From NCBI GenBank assembly GCA_900312665.1, contig ONZQ02000007.1:1370308-1434307 (forward strand): 64,000 nt of DNA, in the 5' to 3' direction. The position numbers and the translations under genes were made by a program. This stretch comes from Cephalotrichum gorgonifer. Its lineage: Eukaryota > Ascomycota > Sordariomycetes > Microascales > Microascaceae. This document shows positions 57,015 to 64,000 of the stretch, piece by piece. The first letter of the stretch is position 1, and each line of letters opens with the position of its first letter. The notes under the pieces were generated by a model. The model saw only the letters and a list, made by a program, of their open reading frames with translations. It was not told the DNA's origin and ran no database searches.

Positions 57015-57692
57015 ATGCCCCAAAAACCGCTCTCCACATTGCAACAGATTTGGTTCAAATGGAAAGCCCTCCGTCTCCCTTGGCGGCGCAGACTCTTCGC
57101 CGGTGCGCAATCATTCTCCTCCTCCCGAGCTCCGGCTCGCGCCCCGCGATCCACCGCCACTCCCCAACTAACAGGTTGAACCCCTCTCAGGCCATGACCT
57201 CCTAGGAAACACTTACTGGACCTTCCACCTCCCCGGAACCCCCCTTCGAACTGGCGCCGCATAGTCCACTACCCCCGGTCGACCCACCTCTCTGAGGTCA
57301 AGGTGCCCCCGCAGTGGCACAGCTGGCTCCGGTACACCCGGTCCGAGGCGCCGACGATGGATGAGCAGATAGAGGAGGCGGCACGGCAGGATAGGATAAA
57401 GATGCTCGCGGCGCAGGCCGATAGGCGGTGGGAGGCGAAGCCCAAGGTTATGGAGGACGGGCCGAACATGGGGCAGACGCCTTCTCTCGGCCCTTCCGTG
57501 CCGAGTGTCGAAGGGACGGGGGTGCCTAACACTTCTGCAACTACGCCGAGCACTTCAACAAATACCACAGCAGGTCAGGGGGAGTGGGGTGGTGGTGCAA
57601 AGGCGGGGAAGAACGAGAATCCCTGGGCAACGACGAAAGGCCCAAGCGAGGATTGGACACCACAATCGTGGACTCCTACGCCTAAAAGGTGA
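57015..57692 (+). CDS. Mitochondrial complex I assembly factor, NDUFAF2/N7BML type (one frame break)
   Basis: Relatives of NDUFAF2 (mimitin) help assemble NADH:ubiquinone oxidoreductase. Exon 1 is 57015-57102 (MPQKPLSTLQQIWFKWKALR), the intron is 57103-57190 (GTGCGC donor, CTAAC branch, TCAG acceptor), and exon 2 starts GHDLLGNTYWTF. That frame meets a stop at GCA-TAG (57261-57264), while the family sequence RRIVHYPRSTHLSEVKVPPQWHSW continues in another frame to the stop at 57692. The change lies in or beside a run of six C (57239-57244); a seventh C would give one product of about 196 residues. The C-terminal part is a Thr/Ser/Gly-rich tail. A base-calling error or a real 1-nt deletion is likely; no intron fits the gap. 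Confidence 0.8.
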
Positions 57693-58028
57693 ATGGGGGG
57701 ACGCTGAGTATTTGGTCAGTTTATGAGCGATAGATCCGTGTAGAACAGGTGTATTAATAGTGGTATCCCGATGCTGAAACCCCTGAAATAAATCCGCTGT
57801 AGCGTCAATGTCATAACCCGAATATCCCACTTTTATCCCCCTAGTCCTGTATCCCATAACCCCGTCTCCTAAACGCCAATACCCTAATGTCCTCCTGAAA
57901 AGTAAACTTTTAACCGTCGCTCCCCCCTCTCTTCTAGAACCAATCAGAGACACCAAACGCGCTAAACCGCGTCAAGGATCCGCAGAATCATCTTCCCCGA
58001 ACAGTCAAGCGCGTCCTTCGCGAGCAGA
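57693..58028. other. Spacer between convergent genes
   Basis: 336 bp between the convergent NDUFAF2-like and unidentified genes. Nothing further seen. Confidence 0.5.
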
Positions 58029-59771
58029 TCATACTCGATCACGGGGCCCCTCGCCCCTCCGCCTCACCTTCGCCTTCCTTGTCCGCGCCTCAACGCCGCT
58101 CGTGACCGCCTCGCGCAGCGCAGTCGAGCCAGTCAACTGCCCGGACTCGAAAGCGAACATCAGCGCACTCTCAACCAATATCGAGAGCTTGGCGTTGTCC
58201 TCTACAGACGACGTCTCGGCCGCGTGCGGGGCGTAGCACTTCTCTATCATCCCCTGCGTGAGGCGGAGACTCTTGTCGGCGGCGTCGTCGACCTTGGCAG
58301 GGTCGAGGGCCCTGGGCGGCAAGAACAGGCGGAGAAGCTCCTTAAGAAGAACCGCGTAGTACTCCACCGCCACGAGGGGATTCTCCGTGGGGTTGACCAT
58401 AGCCGCGAACAGCGGGAGCGGGAGCTCCTTCATCGCGAGGGCGAATTCCTCGTGCAGGCTCTCCACGTGGATAAAGAGCAAGGGCATCGAGTAGGCCAGC
58501 TGCGAGAGGAGAGCCAAGGTTCTGAGGCGGAAGGGGACGAGGGCGCGTATGGCCTCCTCGTTCTCTGCGTAGTGCTCGAACTTATCCGGGTCCCTCTCGG
58601 TGTTCATCCGGCTGGCGCGGGTGGACAGCGAGGCGGGCGCGTCCTCTGCCCCGGTGCTATCCTCCAGCTCGTCCTCCGTGTCGCCGTAGTCCGCGTACTC
58701 GAAATTATCGAGGTCCAGCTCGCGTTCTCGTTTCCTCTTCTGACCGCGCGGCGGGTCCCTCGTCTCCATGGGGAACACCTCGCCGAACTGCGACAGGGAA
58801 CTCTGCTGTCCGTCTGCAAAGAGGGCCTTCATGATCCACTTGGCAGGGTTCGTCCTCCCACTCTTCTGCGTGGAATACATCGCTACTAGTGACTTCCTCA
58901 TAGAGTCGAACTGGAAATCACCCCCTCCTATCCTCTGCGCATCCGCCGCCATGTCCTTGCTCACTCTCGCGGACCAGTCCTCCTCCAGAACGCGGAGCAT
59001 GAAGTCCAACCAGATGCGCCACCACCGCCAGCGCGCGGGGTGAGCGACGCTGCAGTTGAACGCCCAGCCGACAACGGACCAGAAGTCGTTGCCGCAGTTC
59101 CAAATTGACTCGTCGCTCCCCAGGCGCGTCATTATCCGGCCGTTCTCCTCATCGGAGCCGTCGTCACCAAAGTCGTCGTCGAACCCGTCGTCATCCAGGC
59201 TGAAGTTCCTAGGCGCCCGGGGCCGGGGGCTGTAGTTGTGGTTGAACTGAAACGCAGCGACAAGATTCGCGTTCACGGGGCCGACTTCTTCCATCAGGTT
59301 CTCGAGGTAAGTTAGGGCGAGGGTGGCGATCTCGCGGCGCTCGGCGGTGTCTGGTCGTGAGGTGTGCTTGGGATGTATGATTAGGTTGTTGATGAAGGCG
59401 ATCTGTGTCGGGGGGAGGACCAGGGCAGGGTTAGGTCGACCATTGCGCAGCGCCGGGCCTGAAGTGAGCAGGCTGTTGGCTAGTTCAAGAGCGTGGACAT
59501 CTATCCGGCGTTAGTAAAGGCGCGGGACGGCGATGGTGTAGCGGGCTTTCCGAGGGGGGTATGACACACATAGCTGGTCCTCTAGGTATATGCGGCAGTG
59601 GTCGTTCAGGGTGCGGGGTACAAGGCCCGTTGAGCGATAGTCGGGAGAGTCATCGCCTTCCTCGGACGTGCGATCGGGAGTTGGAACGATCGAAGAGAGA
59701 CTTGAATTCCCTTCTGCGATTTTTGACGTTGTGGATGATAGGGGCGTCGAGGACGATGAGGACGTCGACAT
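58029..59771 (-). CDS. Unidentified conserved-looking protein, 557 residues
   Basis: Exons on the minus strand are 59771-59570 and 59500-58029. The 69-nt intron has a GTGTGT donor, a TACTAAC branch point and a GATAG acceptor, and the join gives IYLEDQLYVHALELANSLL. The first 45 residues are Ser/Thr-rich and look disordered. A helical region follows, with a Asp/Glu-rich insert (LDDDGFDDDFGDD), a Trp-rich segment (NDFWSVVGWAFNCSVAHPARWRWWRIW) and a basic plus acidic insert (QKRKRERELDLDN) that may include a nuclear signal. The C-terminal half is helical and Leu-rich (LRTLALLSQLAYSMPLLF). I do not recognise the family. Normal codon use, the clean intron and the length argue for a real gene. Confidence 0.7.
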
Positions 59772-61530
59772 TCTCGCGGCGGGACAGCCCGAGGCTCTTG
59801 CGGGGGAGCCAAAGAAGAATTTCTCGGGCCTTGGGTGCTGGATAGTCGCGGGTTGTCGCGTCGTTGCTTCTATTCAGAAAGCACTTTATTTCGCGTGATT
59901 TGCCTAGGTATTCGGGTCTAACTGTGGGGCAAATCCATGAGCCCAGACGACATCATTAATGGGTACAATGTACAGAGTACATATGGTACGACATGGAGGC
60001 CCCACCCACCATGGTTCGCGAGCTGGTTGGTCCGTGCCACAGCCTCAAGTTCATATCCATTATCCAACCTGTGAGCCTGAAAGTACCTCTCCTCGGATGG
60101 AGCTTAAATTGCTGTGAAATTACTTGCAGATAGAAAGGCAGGAACAAATGCTGGAGACGAGTCGAGATATCCTGCACTGATGTCTTCGGAGATCTAACAG
60201 GTGCCACAAGGTGGCCCAGCGAACATGTGGACTTAGTTATAAAAAAAAAAAAAAAGAAGCCCCGTTGGGACGGTGTACTCGTTATTCCCTTGGAGCCAGT
60301 TCTTCAAGACATTCATGAGGCCCGGTTTCTGGAAGAAACTACACGAAACTAACGTTAACAGCACCTGGCGATGACTATTCCCGCGTACGCCATGGTGGTG
60401 TGCGACTCATCTTTCGTGCAAGACAGCCCCAGCTCCCGAATATCATAAGCGGGGAGGTCCCACAGATCACAAAACACGCTTCCACGCGGGATATCGCCAT
60501 GGAGCGTATGCGGGCCTAATTCTTAGGCGGAGATCCTGACCCAGCCCGCTTAGGAATACCTATAGCAGGATCGGCACTTATACATATACGCCTATGAGCG
60601 CCAGCACAATCGACTCTGATCTTCTCTTGGTAGACGCGCGGGAAAGACGTAGACCGGCCCGCACGGGCTTCGTAACAGGAGTCAACGCACCAAATCTCTA
60701 GAAGTAATGATTCAATATATCACACATTGCTACCTCGATCTCACAAAATCACGGCAAGGAGCTAGACGCCAACTAGGTCTCAAATCTTGGGCGGCCGCGG
60801 GTTAGCGGCTGCTACAAACAGTCAATATGAGCACACGGCCTCGGCGGATCCTACGCCAAGAACCATTGCGTTGTTATTACTTCTCAACTAACGGTGGAGG
60901 AGCCCTTCGGGGTGCCCAAAGCGCTGCTGATCTCCATGGTGTCTATAATGGCCCCGCCAGATCGACCCCGAGGTTTCAAGAATAGAAGAGAGAGAAGATG
61001 ACAGGGCGGAACGGCTCGGGGATTGACATATGTACCTCTTACTGTACGTCAGCCTCTGGGATGACCCAGCCGTCACTCCGCATCCTAGATGCGGCTCGGA
61101 TGCAGCGCACTGACGGCGGACCACCAACAGGAGCTCGGGGTGCCACCTCGATGTCCCGTGCCGCTCTAGTTTTCCGGTTACACGTTACACGAACCGTCAT
61201 CCGCTGGAGAAGCGTGAGATAAGCCCGGATTTTGATAGCACCCTCTATCCTCGTAACGCAGCAACTGTAGTTAATCCATGCCCGGTGAGCAGGTCGGTTC
61301 ACTTGACCCACCACTGTCCGAGCCACCTCGGCCGTCGGGAGCTGAGCATTTAAGCAAGGGAGATTGTCAGCAGAAGATCATTTAAGGCAAGGGAGATGCC
61401 CTACCTCGAGGGCAGCAGCTGCGCGGACTCCTTTGTCATATCGTTCATCCTCTGACCTCCCCCACAGAAGTATCTTCTCGTATTCTTCTCTTGCAAACAG
61501 GCCCCTTTCCCTTGAGTTTAGGATATCACA
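59772..61530. other. Spacer with no supported gene
   Basis: 1.76 kb between divergent genes. It contains an A15 run at 60241-60255, with no recognisable retroelement next to it. Short frames only. Confidence 0.55.
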
Positions 61531-62449
61531 ATGAAGCCCTTCTTCCTCATCGCCATCACTGCTGCTCTCACCCACGCCTTGGGCGTCCGGCAGGATGGTG
61601 GACGAACCGGACCATCACTAACACCTGGACCAGTATACCAGCGGCTAGATAAGACTGATGCAGTTAGTTCCAGCTCCCCGCCCGTGTGCCCGGACAAGCC
61701 AGAGTCTAACCCCTGCCCTACAGCTCCTCGTGATGGTCGACATCCAAGAGGGCCTCATCAACCTGGTAAAAGACGCCGACACGGCGCTCTACAGGTCCAA
61801 CATCCTAGCCCACAGCGGCCTCGCGCAGGTCTTCGACCTCCCCGTCATCATCACGACCAGCGCGCCCGCCGGCCCCAACGGCGTGGTGCCCAAGGAGCTG
61901 CTCGCCATGCACCCCAACGCCACGGTCATCGACCGCAGCGGCGAGGTCAACGCGTGGGATAACGAAGAGTTTCGCGAGGCGGTGCGGGAGTCGGGGAAGT
62001 CCCAGGTCATCGTCGCCGGCATCGCGACCGACGTCTGTAAGTTTTCTTTCAACAAACCACGGAAGAACAACCCCTTTTTGCCTAAAAAATGTGAGGCGCC
62101 GGACCGGAGCTGACATGAAGGGAAAACAAAAACTAAAGGCACAACATTCCTCGCCCTCTCCCTCCGCCAGGAGGGCTACGGCGTTTGGGCCAACGCCGAC
62201 GCGTCGGGCACCACGTCCGTCTTCGTCCGCGACCTCGCCAACCAGCGGATGCTGGGCGCCGGGGTGCAGGTCCTGTCGATCCTCGCCCTCATGTCGGAGC
62301 TGATGCGCTCGTGGGCGGACACGCCCGGCGCGAAGGAGCTGCTCCCGTGGATCGACACACACTTCCCGCACTACGGCTTCATTGCACGCGCGCACGGGCA
62401 TGCTATCCAGGATGGTGTTTTCCTTCCGGGGGAGGATGTGATTCTGTAA
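61531..62449 (+). CDS. Secreted isochorismatase-like (YcaC-type) cysteine hydrolase
   Basis: Exons are 61531-61662, 61724-62036 and 62139-62449, giving 251 residues. Introns of 61 and 102 nt have GTTAGT and GTAAGT donors with CTAAC and CTGAC branch points. The N terminus MKPFFLIAITAALTHALG is a likely signal peptide. The hydrolase fold starts at LLVMVDIQEGL (catalytic Asp), continues through NAWDNEEFREAV and reaches the catalytic Cys in GIATDVCTTF, which is rebuilt across the second intron. The closest pattern is E. coli YcaC (NAWDNE..., ASGT, HS/LANQRM...AGAQ). Substrate is unknown. Secreted isochorismatases of some plant-associated microbes have been linked to lowering salicylate in hosts; whether this YcaC-type protein does so is speculation. 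Confidence 0.83.
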
Positions 62450-63654
62450 GAACGGGTAGGATTGTGCGCCGTGGGGGCTTTTGCAGCGATACTGTCGTAC
62501 GCGGCAGGATGCGTGTTAGTTGAGTATGTACTACATATGTATGGCACGATTTGGGTCGGCCTAGGCTATTTCATTCCAAGTACAAGTACGTGCCGAGCAG
62601 CTCGCTTCGACGATCAGTACTTGTGCTCGTGGATAAGATTGCCCGCCAATATTTCGCGGCAATCACTATCGCTATAATAGTATGAGCTCCCGGTATTGGA
62701 GCCGTCACGAAATCAACCGTGCAAAGGGTGAGCCCTCGACCTGAGAAGACCCGAGAAAGAAAAATCAAGATTGATAAGAAATTTCACCTGAGGGTGAGGA
62801 CCCGCGCAACTCTAGCTGTCCAATTAAGATAGAGCCGGCGCCGACTCTCGGAGCGGCTGAGCCTAGCGTTCAGACCCGTTCGTGTTCGTCCCACCCTGCG
62901 GCAGTAGTTAACGGAGACAAGCTGGCGGACTAGAGCTGTGGTGCTGTGGCTACGCGTAAGCTGTGGTGGTGGTGGTCTGATGGATGTTGCGGCGGCTGAT
63001 ACTCATATTGAGGATGAGAGATACAACGGGAAACCCGGAAGTCCTAATCAAGGCATTCCTGTGAGGGGAATGGGGTAAACCCGATGACACGGAAGGTGCT
63101 AACTACAGAGGTACTGGAAGGAATTCGAAGTATGCAAATAAAATTAGACTCGCCAAATATTAGCTGCGCTTTTAAATGCCGAGTCCAAGCTGACATCCTC
63201 GGCGTGCGGGGTTCAATAGGGAAACAGGGGTGGTCCACGTGACGAAGGGCCCTGGATGGTTGCAACTTAAGCAGCAGCCACGCTCCACCGCCCCCTGGGG
63301 ACCCCTGTAAACAGCCCCTGGTCGCTGGGGAATTGTGACATTGAGCTTGACTAAGTCCGGCTGGTGCGCATAAACTCTCCAACTTTCCTCCACGCCCGAA
63401 ACGTACCTCGGCAGCGGTACCGTGAGATTTACCGAACCTCGCGCTCTATTATCACCCACTCTCCCATTCCTCTTTTCTTTTGGGTCTTTGTTTCCCCAAC
63501 GCCCACGATCCTTTTATAGTCCTCAGCTGCCGGGAGAAAGAAGGGGATCTCAGGGAAGAACCCCGAAGAGAAAAGGAAGCAAGCCGCAACAAGGCGGGAT
63601 ACTCGGGAACCCCACCACACACCACACACCACACGCCCTCGCAACCCGAAGACA
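62450..63654. other. Spacer upstream of the Pex11-like gene
   Basis: 1.2 kb between two plus-strand genes. No gene seen. The region just before the start (63600-63650) has an AC-rich leader. Confidence 0.5.
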
Positions 63655-64000
63655 ATGTCGTCGTCGTCGTCGTCGCCCGCGGGCGCGAAGCCCCCGAAGC
63701 TTCCCCTCAGCGTGATCCTCGCCCTCCACCCGGCCAACATCGACGCATTCCTCGCCCACCTCCACCGCTGCCTCCAGACCCCCTCGGGCATCGACAGCGT
63801 CCTCCTCTTCGTCGGCTACACCTCCCGCTTTGCCGCCTCCCTCCTCACCTCCGCCCCCGCCGCCCAGCTCCAGCAGACCGCGCCGCTCCTCCTCGCGGGC
63901 CTCCTCGCGTCGTCCAAGCCCGACGCCGCCGCTAAGATAGTCGGCGCGGGTGCGGCCGCCCGCGCCCGCACCCTCGGGGCCGCCGAGTCGCTCCGCGCGC
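63655..64000 (+). CDS. Pex11-like peroxisomal membrane protein (3' part outside window)
   Basis: The frame opens at ATG 63655 with a Ser run and stays open to the last base (115 codons). The segment LPLSVILALHPANIDAFLAHLHRCLQ followed by TPSGIDSVLLFVGYTSR resembles the N-terminal part of fungal Pex11-type proteins, which shape and divide peroxisomes. The rest is Ala/Leu-rich and helical. The assignment relies on this short segment and could change with the full length. Confidence 0.55.
   Translation, partial: MSSSSSSPAGAKPPKLPLSVILALHPANIDAFLAHLHRCLQTPSGIDSVLLFVGYTSRFAASLLTSAPAAQLQQTAPLLLAGLLASSKPDAAAKIVGAGAAARARTLGAAESLRA

Noticed and set aside
60241..60255. A15 run as the tail of a retroposed element
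   Set aside because: No target-site duplication, Pol III boxes or coding remnant are found next to it.

Overview
This window is nuclear DNA of a filamentous ascomycete (Pezizomycotina, probably Sordariomycetes). Evidence: short introns (about 50-140 nt) with GTRNGT donors and CTAAC/CTGAC-type branch points, GC-rich coding DNA, and single-copy fungal housekeeping genes. No phage, plasmid, CRISPR or bacterial operon structure is seen. No tRNA or rRNA gene could be supported.

Layout, left to right. URB2 enters from the left edge (1-3575, +). Next come a 3-ketodihydrosphingosine reductase (5409-6618, +), a zeta-toxin-type P-loop kinase (6873-7868, -), SAS10/UTP3 (8759-10618, +), COG1 (10992-13477, +, with a frame break), a peroxisomal enoyl-CoA isomerase (13654-14592, -) and RPA49 (15361-16833, -). 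PRP8 (17471-27265, +) follows, divergent from RPA49. It carries an 891-residue intein with an intact LAGLIDADG endonuclease, and the intein coding region holds a well-formed 60-nt spliceosomal intron candidate whose length is a multiple of three. About 9.1 kb without convincing genes follows (27266-36405), ending in a pyrimidine-rich, ATG-free leader before a Gln/His-rich Myb-like regulator (36406-37841, +).

The right half holds a secreted NTF2-like protein (40219-41004, -), an NHX-type Na+/H+ exchanger (42549-44916, -), EAF1/VID21 of NuA4 (45942-50941, -, with a frame break), the G-patch splicing factor SPP2 (52013-53050, +), a cytochrome b561-type membrane protein with a long Arg/Ser-rich tail (53609-56217, -), a complex I assembly factor of the NDUFAF2 type (57015-57692, +, with a frame break), an unidentified 557-residue protein (58029-59771, -), a secreted YcaC/isochorismatase-like hydrolase (61531-62449, +) and the start of a Pex11-like gene running off the right edge (63655-64000, +).

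Themes. URB2, SAS10 and RPA49 all serve rRNA synthesis or processing and lie within 17 kb; PRP8 and SPP2 both act in the spliceosome. Three conserved genes (COG1, EAF1, NDUFAF2) each have a single 1-nt frame break, all in or beside runs of C. This suggests base-calling errors more than true pseudogenes. The most notable object is the PRP8 intein with its internal intron: a selfish protein element in the spliceosome core whose own coding sequence appears to contain a spliceosomal intron.
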